A DNA stretch of 64,000 nt from Corynebacterium yudongzhengii (GCF_003065405.1 NZ_CP026947.1:1612001-1676000); one strand, 5' to 3'; numbered from the stretch's first letter, positions 10,889 through 20,703 are shown. The notes: a model not told the origin generated them from the sequence alone. A program made the numbers and translations.

Positions 10889-11533
10889 CTATTTTCGACG
10901 ATTACGTGCCCGGCGCGCCTGCTTGGCCTTGGCCTTCTGCCGCGCGGTGCGCTTCGGAGCGGCCTGCCGCGAGGAATTCGCGGTACGCCCCTTGGTGATC
11001 CCGATGAAGTCCTGCACCGCAGCCGAATCCTTCTCGCGCGGGAACACCACCGCGATGGTGGTGCTCGGTGCGGCAGGGTCTCGGTAGCCCAAGTGGACGA
11101 CCTTCTTTTTACTCAAGACCTTCAGAAGCGGGCGCGGGGCGAGGACGATCCCCACGTTCGCCGCGACGACCTGTAGGGCCGTGCGCAGCTCGGCGATGGA
11201 GTCGCTGGCATCGCCGGAATCGCCGGCGAAGCGGTAGTTGACGATCTCGTCGTCCACATCACCGGGACGGAGGGTCTGGCCGACCTCGGCGTAGACGGAG
11301 CCCTTCGGCACCGCGATCCCCGGGGCTTCTTCGTAGAGGGTGATGACGTGAAAGGTGTCGTCGATACGCGCATCCGGAAGGCGGGCCAAAGCGACGTCCA
11401 GGTGGCCGTCGATCAGTGCGGCGATAGGGTCATCCATGCCCGTTGCCTCTACCCCGCCGTGCGCGGTGAACTCGCGGTAGCGGCGCAGCCACTTATCCGG
11501 CTCACATCCGGTGACGAACCCCAAGATCAACAT
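10889..11533 (-). CDS. LysR-type substrate-binding-domain protein lacking the HTH
   Basis: 214 residues from ATG 11533 (MLILGFVTGCEPDKWLRRYRE). The fold resembles the effector-binding (periplasmic-binding-like) domain of LysR regulators: an opening beta strand, ALIDGHLDVALARLP, FHVITLYEEAPGIAVP, and a VGIVLAPRPLLKVL segment. No N-terminal winged helix-turn-helix is present in the chosen reading. The C-terminus is a very basic tail (about 40 residues of K/R/A) that might bind nucleic acid. It starts only 24 bp from the divergent DUF5997 gene, an arrangement common in actinobacteria. Longer in-frame upstream starts would run antisense through DUF5997 and are rejected. Confidence 0.8.
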   Translation of the reverse strand: MLILGFVTGCEPDKWLRRYREFTAHGGVEATGMDDPIAALIDGHLDVALARLPDARIDDTFHVITLYEEAPGIAVPKGSVYAEVGQTLRPGDVDDEIVNYRFAGDSGDASDSIAELRTALQVVAANVGIVLAPRPLLKVLSKKKVVHLGYRDPAAPSTTIAVVFPREKDSAAVQDFIGITKGRTANSSRQAAPKRTARQKAKAKQARRARNRRK

Positions 11534-11557
11534 GGCCTCGATGCTACCGTGGCTAAC

Positions 11558-11926
11558 GTGACTGACTCGAATAATCGACAGCCCTCCGGCACCGCCATGA
11601 AGCCGGAGACGGCCGCGAAGAAACTTGGAATCTACTTGCCCGCCGCCCCGGAGGACTTCCAGAACAACGCCGTCACGCACGCGGAGCTGCGCGAACTGCA
11701 GCAGAATCCGCCGGAGTGGCTGGCGCGCCTGCGCCGCGAGGGCCCGCACCCGCGCCCCGTCGTGGCGCAGAAGCTGGGTATTTCTATCTCCGCGCTCAAG
11801 CGCGCCGAGCTGGATAAGCCGCTGACCACCGCGGAGATCAAGGAGCTGCTCGCCGACCAGCCGGAGTGGCTAGGCGCCGAGCGCCAGAAGCTCGCCGAGA
11901 ACCGCAACGCCGAAAACGCGGAATAA
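11558..11926 (+). CDS. DUF5997 family protein
   Basis: Small soluble protein (122 residues from GTG 11558; ATG 11597 is an alternative giving 109). The conserved core reads KPETAAKKLGIYLPAAPEDF, then PPEWLARLRREGPHPRPVVA, KLGISISALKRAEL and TTAEIKELL. The HPRPVVAQKLGISISALKRA stretch looks like a helix-turn-helix, so DNA binding is a plausible inference, not a known fact. It is divergent from the HTH-less LysR-like gene with about 24 bp between the starts, which suggests a shared promoter region and a functional pair. Confidence 0.75.
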   Translation: MTDSNNRQPSGTAMKPETAAKKLGIYLPAAPEDFQNNAVTHAELRELQQNPPEWLARLRREGPHPRPVVAQKLGISISALKRAELDKPLTTAEIKELLADQPEWLGAERQKLAENRNAENAE

Positions 11927-12050
11927 AAACCCGTGTGAGCTGGGCTTTTTAGGTAGCGCTATACAAACTCCCAGAGGGATGCAGCATCGGCTTATGTAGG
12001 GAAAGAAGATGGAAACACCCCCGCGTACCCAAGATTTCTGGGAGGATTTT

Positions 12051-12980
12051 ATGACTGACATCAAGAATGTGACCATCCTGGGCGCCGGTAACCTCGGCGC
12101 ACAGATCGCTATGTTTGCCGCCTACAACGGCAAGAACGTCATCAGCTACGACATCAACGACGACGCCCTGAAGGCTGCGGCGGGTCGTTTCGATACGATC
12201 GGCAAGAATTACCTCAACGATCTCGAAGACGCGACCGAGGAGAAGGTCTCCGAGGCCCGTTCCCGCCTGACCCAAACCGCGGATCTCGTGGAGGCAGCGA
12301 AGGACGCCGATCTCATCATCGAGGCCGTCCCGGAAAACACCGACATCAAGAACGAGACCTACTCGAAGCTCGCGGAGCTGATGCCGGAAAAGACCATCCT
12401 GGCGACCAACTCCTCGACTCTGCGCCCGTCCGACTTCGCCGAGCTCACCGGCCGCCCGGATAAGTACCTGGCGATGCACTTCGCCAACAACATCCACCTG
12501 GTCAACATCGTCGAGGTCATGCCGACCGCGAAGACCGACCCGGAGATCTTCCGCACCGCGGTCGACGTCGCCCCGGAGATCGGCATGGTCCCGATCGAGC
12601 TCAACAAGGAGCACCCGGGCTACGTCATCAACACCCTGCTGATCCCGTGGCTGGACTCCGGTGCCCTGCTGTGGACCCGCAACATCACGGACGTGGAGAC
12701 CATCGAGAAGGTCGCCTCCACCATCACCCGTGGCGACATGTTCACGCCGTTCTACATCTTCGACCGCATCGGCTTCGGCGTGGCCTACCACATCACCGCC
12801 AACAACAAGGACAACCCGGACTCCCAGGAGATGGCCCGCCGTCTCAAGTGGGGCCTGGACAACGGCTACGTGGGCACCGAAAGCGGCAAGGGCTTCTACA
12901 CCTACGATGCCGACGGCAACCGCACCGGCCTGTCCGACTTCGCCACCCGCGACTGGTCCACTGAGTCCGACGCTGACTAG
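12051..12980 (+). CDS. 3-hydroxyacyl-CoA dehydrogenase (NAD-binding)
   Basis: Cytosolic NAD-dependent oxidoreductase of the 3-hydroxyacyl-CoA/3-hydroxybutyryl-CoA dehydrogenase family, 309 residues. The Rossmann motif GAGNLGAQIA lies at about residues 11-20, with an acidic residue for the NAD ribose at ISYDIN. DLIIEAVPENTDIK and ATNSSTLRPSDFA match the family's NAD-domain end, and the C-terminal helical domain follows (PGYVINTLLIPWL). The ATG at 12051 is chosen because a GGGAGGA site lies 4 bp upstream and the Rossmann fold begins at once. The exact substrate (butanoyl-CoA or a longer acyl-CoA) is not determined. A strong terminator follows. Confidence 0.88.
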   Translation: MTDIKNVTILGAGNLGAQIAMFAAYNGKNVISYDINDDALKAAAGRFDTIGKNYLNDLEDATEEKVSEARSRLTQTADLVEAAKDADLIIEAVPENTDIKNETYSKLAELMPEKTILATNSSTLRPSDFAELTGRPDKYLAMHFANNIHLVNIVEVMPTAKTDPEIFRTAVDVAPEIGMVPIELNKEHPGYVINTLLIPWLDSGALLWTRNITDVETIEKVASTITRGDMFTPFYIFDRIGFGVAYHITANNKDNPDSQEMARRLKWGLDNGYVGTESGKGFYTYDADGNRTGLSDFATRDWSTESDAD

Positions 12981-13031
12981 CCTCCGGCCTGCCGGCTAAG
13001 CCTTCCGGCGGACGCTCAAAACCGCCCCTGC

Positions 13032-13058
13032 ACCGCCCCCGCGGTGGGGGCGGTTTTT
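13032..13058 (+). terminator. Rho-independent terminator after the hydroxyacyl-CoA dehydrogenase
   Basis: A 9-bp GC stem (ACCGCCCCC at 13032-13040 and GGGGGCGGT at 13046-13054) with a 5-nt loop is followed by TTTTCC. An alternative left arm lies slightly upstream (13020-13027). Confidence 0.85.
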
Positions 13059-13185
13059 CCTTGTCAGGGCCACGCACGTAGCCCCCTGGGGACTCTTTCG
13101 GGCTTTCCCTAGTGTCTGTGATGAAACTCATCTATTTACTGATTGTCATACCCGAATCACATTTGACAGTCAGGAGCTTTTCAGC

Positions 13186-14602
13186 ATGAGCACCAGCACC
13201 CAGGCCCCGGCGGGTGGGTCTCTCCCCATCACCGCGCGACGGTCTACCTGATCCTCGCCGTCGTGGGCATCTCCATCCTTTTCGACGGCTATGACCTCGT
13301 CATCTACGGTGCCGTGTTGACCACGCTCATGGAGGGAGGCGAGATCGGCGAGCTCTCCCCCGCAGTGGCCGGCACCCTGGGCTCCTATGCCCTGATCGGC
13401 GTGCTCGTCGGCGCGCTCTCCGCCGGGGCGGTCGGCGACCGGCTCGGCCGCCGCAAGGTGATGATCACCGCCATCGTCTGGTTCTCACTCGGCATGGCGC
13501 TGACCGCGTCGACCACCTCGGTGTTCATGTTCGGCCTGTTCCGCTTCCTCACGGGTATCGGCGTGGGCATCATCGTCGCCACCGGCGGCGCCATCATCGC
13601 CGAGTTCGCGCCCGCGAACCGCCGCAACTTGTTCAACGCCATCGTCTACTCCGGTGTCCCCGCCGGCGGCGTCATGGCCTCCCTGCTGGCCATCTGGCTC
13701 GAGGACGCCATCGGTTGGCGCGGGCTCTTTTTCATCGGCGCCAGCCCGCTTGTCTTCCTGCTGCCGATGGCCATCTTCTTCCTGCCGGAGTCGCCGCGGT
13801 GGCTCGTCTCCCGCGGGCGCATCGCCGACGCCGAAAAACTCTGCGCATCCCGCGGCCTGCCGAAGGGGCAGTTCCTCGCCATCGACACCGTCAAGCCCGC
13901 CCACGAGCCCCGCGTTAAGGTCGCCGAGAAGACCGGCTTCGCCGCGATCTTTTCCGGCTCCTATTTGATCGGCACCATTCTCATCGGCGTGATGTCCTTC
14001 ATCGGCCTGCTGTCCACCTACGGGCTGAACACCTGGCTGCCGAAGATTATGGAGTCCAACGGCGCCACCGCGGAGGACTCGCTCTACTCCCTGCTCTTCC
14101 TCAACGGCGGCGCGGTATTCGGCGGGCTCATCGCCTCCTGGATCGCCGACCGCATCGGAGCCAAGGCCGTGATCACCTCCACCTTCGCCCTGGCTGCGCT
14201 GTCGCTGGCCATCCTGCCGCAGTTCGGCTCGGTGGCCCCGATGTACCCGCTCATCGCGCTGGCCGGCATCGGCGTTTTGGGTACCCAGGTGCTCACCTAT
14301 GGCCTCACCGCGAACTACTTCGGCACCTCCGCCCGCGCCGCCGGTGTCGCCTGGTGCGCCGGCTTCGGCCGCCTGGGTGGCATCTTCGGCCCGGCCATCG
14401 GTGGTCTCATCATCGGCGCCGGCCTGGGCCCGACGATGGCCTTCTACCTCTTCGCCGGCGCCGCGTTGATCGGTGGCGTGGCGACGGCACTCATCCCCCC
14501 CGCTCCCCGGCCGACGAAAAGATCGTCGAAAAGGCGCAGACCCGCGCCGAGCGTGAGGCCGCCGAGAACGAAGCCTCCGCCCTGGTCCCCTCCGAGAGCT
14601 AA
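13186..14602 (+). pseudogene. AAHS-family aromatic acid:H+ symporter, frame-broken twice
   Basis: MFS transporter of the aromatic acid:H+ symporter type (BenK/PcaK/GenK-like), about 12 helices. FDGYDLVIYGAVL in helix 1 is the family hallmark, followed by GAVGDRLGRRKVMI (loop 2-3). The natural start is ATG 13186 (MSTSTQAPAGG), but this frame stops after 21 codons; the body continues in another frame as HHRATVYLILAVVG. One base restored in the CCCC run at 13224-13227 joins them. Near the 3' end the C7 run at 14495-14501 causes a second shift; with C8 the tail reads RSPADEKIVEKAQ and ends at 14602. Either a sequencing artefact or an inactive gene. Substrate probably benzoate or hydroxybenzoate. 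Confidence 0.75.
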
Positions 14603-14631
14603 GCTCGCGCGCGCAACTGCTGCACCACCTG

Positions 14632-14669
14632 AGAGCGCGTTTAAGCCTACACTGGCTTAAACGCGCTCT
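14632..14669 (+). terminator. 16-bp perfect hairpin after the AAHS transporter
   Basis: The arms AGAGCGCGTTTAAGCC (14632-14647) and GGCTTAAACGCGCTCT (14654-14669) pair perfectly around a 6-nt loop and are followed by TATTC. This is probably a terminator insulating tspO. The T tail is short. Confidence 0.75.
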
Positions 14670-14709
14670 TATTCATTGAAAGTACAAGCTACAAGGAGTT
14701 GAGCCCTAC

Positions 14710-15219
14710 ATGGCTAAGCAGAAGACGGCCAAGAAACGCTGGAAGAACATCGGTCTCGCCGCGGGGCTGACCACCGTGACGGCCGTGGTCGGCTCGCTGG
14801 CCACGGACCCGAACTCCAAGTGGTACAAGGAACTGGACACCCCGCCGTGGCAGCCGCCGACCTGGGCGTTCCCGGTGGCCTGGACCGGTCTCTATGCGGC
14901 AATCGCCGCCAGCTCGGCGCACGTGCTCAACAAACTCGACCGCGCCGGTGGGAAGAAGGCCGCGGACAAGCGACGCAGCTTCATCAACGAGCTCACCGCT
15001 AACCTCGTTCTCAACGCTGGGTGGTCCATCCTCTTCTTCCAGGGCAAGAAGAACGTGGTCTCCGCCGTCGAGGCAGCCCTTTTAGCGCTGTCCTCGGCCC
15101 GCCTGGCCCGCAAGGCCGGCACGATCACCCCGGCCGCCGGCTGGGCGCTGACCCCTTATGTCGCCTGGACGAGCTTCGCTACCGCGCTGACCGTCGAGAT
15201 CGCACGCCGCAACCAATAG
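14710..15219 (+). CDS. TspO/MBR family membrane protein
   Basis: Tryptophan-rich sensory protein/translocator-protein family, five predicted membrane helices, known to bind porphyrins and related ligands. Family motifs: WYKELDTPPWQPPTWAFPVAWTGLY (about 37-61), NAGWSILFF near residue 105, and ALTPYVAWTSFATALTVEI at the C-terminus. At 169 residues it is the usual size, with an extra basic N-terminal extension (KQKTAKKRWK). An AAGGAG site lies 11 bp before the ATG. It stands alone after a hairpin terminator. The biological ligand in this organism is unknown. Confidence 0.9.
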   Translation: MAKQKTAKKRWKNIGLAAGLTTVTAVVGSLATDPNSKWYKELDTPPWQPPTWAFPVAWTGLYAAIAASSAHVLNKLDRAGGKKAADKRRSFINELTANLVLNAGWSILFFQGKKNVVSAVEAALLALSSARLARKAGTITPAAGWALTPYVAWTSFATALTVEIARRNQ

Positions 15220-15229
15220 CAACCAGTAG

Positions 15230-16393
15230 CTAGAGCGAGAACGACAATTCTTCCCCGTCGCTGGCAATGGCCTTAAACTCGCCCGGCAGGCTGACAGTGA
15301 CATCGAGCCAATCGTCATCGCGCGCGACGCGGTAGGACAGCCGGGCGTTATCTACCTCGCGTATCTCGACGCCGGCGGTGGTTAGGAAGCCGTGGCGGCG
15401 TCGAAAACCGATGAAACGCTGGTAGTACTCGTATACCCGAGCCCCGAGCGGGGAAAGCTCCGCGGGGGTGTCGGGAAGCGGCGGGCGCACAGGGTCGTCG
15501 GCCGCGAAGCCCTCACCGCGCAGGCCCTCAAAGCCCTGCTCGTCGCCGTAGTAGATGCTCGGCACCCCGGGCAGCGTGAACAGGATCGCCGCGGCGAGAA
15601 TGGCTTGGTCTTGGCCCACCACGCTGGCGATGCGGTCGGTGTCGTGGTTGCCCACGAACGTGTTCAGATACCCCGCCTCCAAGAACTCGTTGTGCCGGCC
15701 TAAGGCGTGCGCCAGCTCGTGCATGTTGGTGTCTTTCAACGAGCTCCAGAGCGCTTTCCACAGCTCGTACTGGGTGACCACATCGACGTGGCCGTCCCGC
15801 AGCAGGGCGGCGTAGTCGCCGTGGATGATCTCGCCTAAAAACACCGCGTCCGGATGCGTCTGGCGCACCCTATCTGTGACCTTCGCCCAGAACGCGGTGG
15901 GCACGGCATAGGCGACGTCGAGACGCCAGCCCGCGATGCCGCGATCCAACCAGTAGTTCATGATGGCGACGACCGCCTCGGCCACCCGCTCGTCGGCGTG
16001 GTTGAGCTCGGCGAGCTCTTCGTGGCCCTCCCAGCTGCGTCCTGTGGTCAAACCCTGATCGACCCAGGGGTGATCGGCGGCGACGTGGTTGAACACGCCG
16101 TCGAGAAGCACGTTGATCCCGCGCCGGCGGCACTCGCCGACCAGCTTTCCGAAGTCCTCCTCGTCGCCGAGGCGATCGTCGATGCGATAGTGGTCGATGG
16201 TGTCGTAGCCGTGGGTGTGCGACTGGAAGATCGGGGCTAGAAGCAGGGTGTCGCAGCCCAGCTCGACGAGGTAGTCGAGCCAGGCGCTTAGCGACGCCAC
16301 ACCGCGCCCGGGCTTACGGCCCCCTCGGATCTGCGCCCCGGTGGCGGTCAGCGGGTAGAGATGCCACAGGATGGCGTGATCGAGCGCGGTCAT
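15230..16393 (-). CDS. Glycoside hydrolase family 13 (alpha-amylase-like)
   Basis: 387-residue GH13 enzyme acting on alpha-glucosidic bonds. The four GH13 regions are visible: LLDGVFNHV (region I), GWRLDVAYA with the nucleophile Asp (region II), FLGEIIHGDY with the acid/base Glu (region III), and FVGNHDTDRI (region IV). There is no signal peptide, so it is probably cytosolic and may act on maltooligosaccharides or glycogen. It is short for the family, with a compact C-terminal beta domain. It lies 14 bp downstream of glyA on the same strand and could be co-transcribed with it. The exact specificity cannot be read from sequence. Confidence 0.88.
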   Translation of the reverse strand: MTALDHAILWHLYPLTATGAQIRGGRKPGRGVASLSAWLDYLVELGCDTLLLAPIFQSHTHGYDTIDHYRIDDRLGDEEDFGKLVGECRRRGINVLLDGVFNHVAADHPWVDQGLTTGRSWEGHEELAELNHADERVAEAVVAIMNYWLDRGIAGWRLDVAYAVPTAFWAKVTDRVRQTHPDAVFLGEIIHGDYAALLRDGHVDVVTQYELWKALWSSLKDTNMHELAHALGRHNEFLEAGYLNTFVGNHDTDRIASVVGQDQAILAAAILFTLPGVPSIYYGDEQGFEGLRGEGFAADDPVRPPLPDTPAELSPLGARVYEYYQRFIGFRRRHGFLTTAGVEIREVDNARLSYRVARDDDWLDVTVSLPGEFKAIASDGEELSFSL

Positions 16394-16406
16394 CGCAAGG
16401 GACTTT

Positions 16407-17702
16407 CTAGTTGATGGTCCAGTTCTCGTAGCCCTCGTAGAGCGGGTACTGCTCGGTCAGCTTAGTCACGCGCTCGCGCAAGGCAGCCACGTCCGCCGAC
16501 TGGCCGGCGGCCAGGGCGGTGCCGATGATGTCGGCGACCTCGGTGAAGGCCTCGGCGTCAAAGCCACGGGAGGCCAGCGCCGGGGTGCCGATGCGCAGGC
16601 CGGAGGTGACCATCGGCGGGCGCGGGTCGAAAGGCACGGCGTTGCGGTTGACGGTGATGCCGACCTCGTGGAGCAGGTCCTCGGCCTGCTGGCCGTCGAG
16701 CGCGGAGTTCCGCAGGTCAGCGAGCACCAGGTGGACGTCGGTGCCGCCGGTGAGCACGTCGACGCCCGCCTGCTTGGTGTCCTCGGCGGTAAGGCGCTCG
16801 GCGAGGATGCGCGCGCCCTCGAGCACGCGCTCCTGGCGGGCGCGGAACTCCTCGGAGGCGGCGATCTTCAGCGCGACGGCCTTGGCGGCGACGACGTGCA
16901 TCAGCGGCCCACCCTGCTGGCCCGGGAAGACCGCGGAGTTGAGCTGCTTGGCGTAGTCCTGCTTCGCCAGGATCATGCCGGAGCGCGGCCCGCCCAGCGT
17001 CTTGTGGATGGTGGTCGAGGTGACATCGGAGTGCGGCACCGGCGAGGGGTGCAGCCCGGCGGCCACGAGGCCGGCGAAGTGGGCCATGTCGGTCCAGAGG
17101 TAGGCGCCGACCTCGTCAGCGATCGAGCGGAACGCCTCGAAGTCGAGGGTGCGCGGGTAGGCGGACCAGCCAGCGATGATGACCTTCGGGCGCTCGGCCA
17201 GGGCGATCTCGCGGACCTTGTCCATGTCGACGCGGAAGGTCTCCGGGTCAACCTCGTAGGCCACCACGTCGTAGAGGCGGCCGGAGAAGTTGATCTTCAT
17301 GCCGTGGGTCAGGTGTCCGCCGTGGGCCAAAGACAGGCCCATGATCTTGTCGCCCGGGCGCGCCAGGGCGTGCAGCACCGCGGCGTTGGCCTGGGCGCCG
17401 GAGTGCGGCTGGACGTTGGCGTACTCGGCGTCGAAGAGCTCCTTCGCGCGGTCGCGCGCGATATCCTCGACGACATCGACGTGCTCACAGCCACCGTAGT
17501 AGCGGCGCCCCGGGTAGCCCTCGGCGTACTTGTTGGTCAGAACGGAGCCCTGCGCCTGCAGGACGGAGCGCGGAACGAAGTTCTCGGAGGCGATCATCTC
17601 GAGGGTGGAACGCTGGCGGTTCAGCTCCGCGTTCATGGCCTCGTGGACGGCAGGGTCGAACTCGTTCAGCGGCTGAGTGAACGAAGATATAGAATCGGTC
17701 AT
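16407..17702 (-). CDS. glyA: Serine hydroxymethyltransferase
   Basis: PLP enzyme interconverting serine and glycine with transfer of a one-carbon unit to tetrahydrofolate. 431 residues from ATG 17702 ([16 protein letters not shown]). Visible motifs: [55 protein letters not shown] and the PLP-lysine segment [20 protein letters not shown] five codons upstream (17717) is an alternative start. It is divergent from coaA across about 120 bp, as in C. glutamicum. Confidence 0.96.
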   Translation of the reverse strand: MTDSISSFTQPLNEFDPAVHEAMNAELNRQRSTLEMIASENFVPRSVLQAQGSVLTNKYAEGYPGRRYYGGCEHVDVVEDIARDRAKELFDAEYANVQPHSGAQANAAVLHALARPGDKIMGLSLAHGGHLTHGMKINFSGRLYDVVAYEVDPETFRVDMDKVREIALAERPKVIIAGWSAYPRTLDFEAFRSIADEVGAYLWTDMAHFAGLVAAGLHPSPVPHSDVTSTTIHKTLGGPRSGMILAKQDYAKQLNSAVFPGQQGGPLMHVVAAKAVALKIAASEEFRARQERVLEGARILAERLTAEDTKQAGVDVLTGGTDVHLVLADLRNSALDGQQAEDLLHEVGITVNRNAVPFDPRPPMVTSGLRIGTPALASRGFDAEAFTEVADIIGTALAAGQSADVAALRERVTKLTEQYPLYEGYENWTIN

Positions 17703-17825
17703 AATTACACCCGGCACTTCTTATCTCGTAGGTTTCGGTGATGTAAGGCCGAATTATAGAGAGTTCGGAAGCGTTTGTGGTGACCTTTCACACCCTTCAC
17801 CTATACGGGTGCGACAATAGAACTC

Positions 17826-18752
17826 ATGGCGCGTACCAACGACTCCACTCCCTACCTCGGGTTCGACCGCAATGACTGGCGTGAGCTGGGCAAGTACATG
17901 CCCCAGGTGCTCACGGAAGACGAGGTCGTCTCCCTGCGCGCCTTGGGCGAAGACATTGATCTCGACGAAGTCGCCGACGTCTACCTCCCCCTGTCGCGTC
18001 TCATCCACCTCCAGATCCGCGCCCGCCAGCGGCTGACTGCCGCCACCGAGACCTTCCTCGGCGACAGCCCCGGGCACGTGCCTTTTGTGATTGGGGTGGC
18101 GGGCTCGGTGGCCGTCGGCAAGTCCACCACCTCGCGTCTGCTGCAGGTGCTGCTGCAGCGCTGGGACTCACACCCGCGGGTGGATCTCGTGACGACGGAC
18201 GGTTTCCTCCTGCCCACCGAGGAGCTGGAAAGGCGCCGCATGATGAAGCGCAAGGGCTTCCCGGAATCCTATGACCGGCGCGCGCTCATGCGTTTTGTCA
18301 CCGACGTGAAATCGGGCCGCAAGTCGGTCGCGGCACCGGTGTATTCGCACATCACCTACAACATCGTCCCGGGCGAACAACAGCTCGTCGAGCAGCCCGA
18401 CATCCTCATCCTCGAGGGCTTGAACGTGCTGCAGACCGGCCCGACGCTCATGGTTTCCGACCTTTTCGACTTCTCCATCTATGTCGATGCCGCCACCTCC
18501 GACATCGAGCGCTGGTATATCAACCGCTTTCTGGGGCTGCGGCACACCGCGTTTCGTGAGCCCGGCGCGCACTTCGCCAAGTACGCCGATCTGGGCGACG
18601 AAGAGGCGGTGGCTATCGCGCGCGAGATCTGGCAGTCGATCAACCTGCCGAATCTGGTGGAAAACATCGCCCCGACCGCGGTGCGGGCCTCGTTGGTGCT
18701 GCGCAAGGGCTCAGATCACCAGGTCGAGCGGGTGCGGATGCGCAAAATCTAG
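17826..18752 (+). CDS. coaA: Type I pantothenate kinase
   Basis: Phosphorylates pantothenate, the first and regulated step of coenzyme A synthesis. The 308-residue cytosolic enzyme has the P-loop [12 protein letters not shown] at about 90-101, the segment [10 protein letters not shown], the family signature [14 protein letters not shown], and [11 protein letters not shown]. The length matches bacterial CoaA. It starts at ATG 17826 and is divergent from glyA; a possible -10 (GACAAT) lies immediately upstream. Confidence 0.95.
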   Translation: MARTNDSTPYLGFDRNDWRELGKYMPQVLTEDEVVSLRALGEDIDLDEVADVYLPLSRLIHLQIRARQRLTAATETFLGDSPGHVPFVIGVAGSVAVGKSTTSRLLQVLLQRWDSHPRVDLVTTDGFLLPTEELERRRMMKRKGFPESYDRRALMRFVTDVKSGRKSVAAPVYSHITYNIVPGEQQLVEQPDILILEGLNVLQTGPTLMVSDLFDFSIYVDAATSDIERWYINRFLGLRHTAFREPGAHFAKYADLGDEEAVAIAREIWQSINLPNLVENIAPTAVRASLVLRKGSDHQVERVRMRKI

Positions 18753-18771
18753 GGCGCGAGCTCGCGCCCGC

Positions 18772-19542
18772 CTAGCGCCCGAAACGCCGGTTACGCTGCG
18801 AGTAATCGCGCAGCGCGCGCAGGTAATCGATGCGCCGAAACGCCGGCCAGTAGGTGTCGGTAAACCAGATCTCCGAGTAGGCGGCCTGCCACAACAGGAA
18901 GCCGGACAGGCGCTGCTCGCCGGAGGTGCGGATGACTAAGTCCGGGTCCGGCTGGCCGGAGGTGTAGAGGTGGCGCGCGAGCGATTCCACCGAGATCTTC
19001 TCCGCGATCTCCTCTGCCGGGGTGCCGGCCTCGGCTTCCTCGCGCACGACGTCGCGGGCGGCGTCGACAATTTCTTGGCGCCCACCGTAGCCGACCGCGA
19101 TGTTGACGATGATCCCCTCGTTATCGCTCGATTTCTCCGCGGCCTCGTGCATACGCCGGGAGAACTTCTCCGGCAGCAGATCCAGGTGGCCGACCAGGCG
19201 CACCCGGCAGCCGGTATGGGTGGTGGAGAGTTCGTCGACCACCCCGGAGATGATGTCGAAGAGCAGCTCGATCTCATCGGCGGAGCGGGAGAAGTTCTCC
19301 GTCGATAAGAGGTAGACGGTGACGACCTCCACATCCGTATCCGCGCACCAGTCAACCAACTCGCCGACCTTCTGCGCCCCGATGCGATGCCCGTGGCTGG
19401 GATCGGTGAACCCGGCCTCGCGCGCCCACCGGCGGTTGCCGTCCACGATGACCGCGACGTGCTTCGGCCGCGCCCGGTCCCGGATCTGTCGGTTCAGGCG
19501 CGCCTCGTACAGCGGGTACAGCAATCGCGGCAGGAGTTTCAC
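18772..19542 (-). CDS. uppS1: Short-chain Z-isoprenyl diphosphate synthase (UppS1 type)
   Basis: cis-Prenyltransferase making polyprenyl diphosphate for lipid carriers. Motifs: HVAVIVDGNRRWA with the catalytic Asp (about 28-40), YLLSTENFSRS, and the substrate/dimer segment RTSGEQRLSGFLLWQAAYSE near the C-terminus. I chose the GTG at 19542 (KLLPRLLYPLYEARLNR), giving 256 residues; longer starts run into aroG. Corynebacteria carry two homologues; the neighbourhood (coaA, glyA, PhoH) matches the one resembling mycobacterial Rv1086, which makes a short Z-farnesyl product. That specificity is inferred from context. Confidence 0.88.
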   Translation of the reverse strand: MKLLPRLLYPLYEARLNRQIRDRARPKHVAVIVDGNRRWAREAGFTDPSHGHRIGAQKVGELVDWCADTDVEVVTVYLLSTENFSRSADEIELLFDIISGVVDELSTTHTGCRVRLVGHLDLLPEKFSRRMHEAAEKSSDNEGIIVNIAVGYGGRQEIVDAARDVVREEAEAGTPAEEIAEKISVESLARHLYTSGQPDPDLVIRTSGEQRLSGFLLWQAAYSEIWFTDTYWPAFRRIDYLRALRDYSQRNRRFGR

Positions 19543-19547
19543 GGCCC

Positions 19548-20621
19548 TCAGTTTACCCGTCGCTGGCGCACGGCCGCCGCGAGCTCGTCGAGAAGTTGCA
19601 CAGTAGTCTCGATACCCATGCACTTATCGGTCACCGACTGCCCGTAGACCAGGTCGGCCGGGTTGTCGAGCTTCTGTGCCCCAGCGACGAGGAAGGACTC
19701 CAGCATGACACCGGCGATGTGCTCGTTACCGGCGGCGACCTGCCACGCGATATCGCGCGCGACCTCCGCCTGGCGAACATGATCCTTGCCGGAGTTGGCG
19801 TGCGAGGCGTCGATCATGAGGCGGGCATCGTCGCCCAGCTTGTCGACGGCCGCGGCCACCGACTCCGCATCGTAGTTCGGCCCGTTGCTGCCGCCCCGGA
19901 GGATGATGTGGCAGTTGGTGTTGCCGACGGTCTCCGCGACAGCGAGCTTCCCGTCGTCGCTGACTCCGAAGAAGAAGTGCGGCTGGCTGGCGGCAGAGAC
20001 CGCGTGGATGGCGTAGTCGATGGAGCCGTCGGTGCCGTTTTTGAAACCGATGGGCATGGACATGCCGCTGGCCAGCTGGCGATGGATCTGCGACTCGGTG
20101 GTGCGCGCGCCGATCGCGCCCCAGGCGACGGCATCCGAGTAGTACTGCGGGGAGTTCGGCTCGAGGAACTCGCAGGCGGCGGGCAGGCCTAAGTTGACGA
20201 CGTCGGTGAGCACCCGCCGCGCGAGCATCAGGCCGTGGACGATGTCGTGCGAACCGTCGAGATGCGGGTCGTTGATGAGGCCTTTCCACCCGATAGTGGT
20301 GCGCGGCTTCTCGAAGTAGACCCGCATGACGATCTTTAAGTCCTTATCGAGTCGCTCTGCCACCGGCGCGAGGCGTTCGGCGTACTCGCGGGCGGCGTCG
20401 ACGTCGTGGATGGAACACGGGCCGACCACCACGACCAGCCGGTCATCCTCGCCGTGGAAGATGTCGGCGATCTCCTGCCTATCGGCCTCGACCTTCTTCT
20501 GCTGCAGGCGGGTCAGGCCGTCTTTCGCCTGGACCTCGGCGGGGCTGGGCAAATCGTGGAAGGCGCGGATGCGGCGATTGGTCGTCGATGCGGAATGCTC
20601 TAGGGATACTTTCGGGCTCAT
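19548..20621 (-). CDS. aroG: Class I 3-deoxy-7-phosphoheptulonate (DAHP) synthase
   Basis: First enzyme of the shikimate pathway, condensing phosphoenolpyruvate and erythrose-4-phosphate. The 357-residue protein is of the AroF/G/H type: VVVVGPCSIHD, RVYFEKPRTTIGWKGLINDP, FKNGTDGS, ILRGGSNGPNYD, and MIDASHANSGKDH with metal and substrate residues. An AGGA site precedes the ATG. A minus-strand leader of about 200 nt upstream holds a Phe/Tyr-containing leader peptide and a terminator, so expression is probably controlled by ribosome-mediated attenuation. The aroF/aroG name differs between authors in corynebacteria. Confidence 0.95.
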   Translation of the reverse strand: MSPKVSLEHSASTTNRRIRAFHDLPSPAEVQAKDGLTRLQQKKVEADRQEIADIFHGEDDRLVVVVGPCSIHDVDAAREYAERLAPVAERLDKDLKIVMRVYFEKPRTTIGWKGLINDPHLDGSHDIVHGLMLARRVLTDVVNLGLPAACEFLEPNSPQYYSDAVAWGAIGARTTESQIHRQLASGMSMPIGFKNGTDGSIDYAIHAVSAASQPHFFFGVSDDGKLAVAETVGNTNCHIILRGGSNGPNYDAESVAAAVDKLGDDARLMIDASHANSGKDHVRQAEVARDIAWQVAAGNEHIAGVMLESFLVAGAQKLDNPADLVYGQSVTDKCMGIETTVQLLDELAAAVRQRRVN

Positions 20622-20657
20622 GGTGATTGTCCTGTAACGGTTATCGGTGGTTGGGCA

Positions 20658-20703
20658 AATAAAAAAGCAGCCCCCGACCTTTTCGGTCTCGGGTGCTGCT
20701 GCT
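20658..20703 (-). terminator. Attenuator terminator upstream of aroG
   Basis: Read on the minus strand, AGCAGC...GACC, a GAAAA loop, then GGTC...GGGCTGCT form a GC-rich stem with an internal loop, followed by TTTTTTATT. It lies between the leader peptide stop and the aroG ribosome site, the position expected for a transcription attenuator. Confidence 0.85.

Noticed and set aside
14495..14501. C7 tract as a phase-variation switch of the AAHS transporter
   Set aside because: It affects only the C-terminal tail, and the same gene has a second break in a C4 run. Sequencing error explains both more simply.
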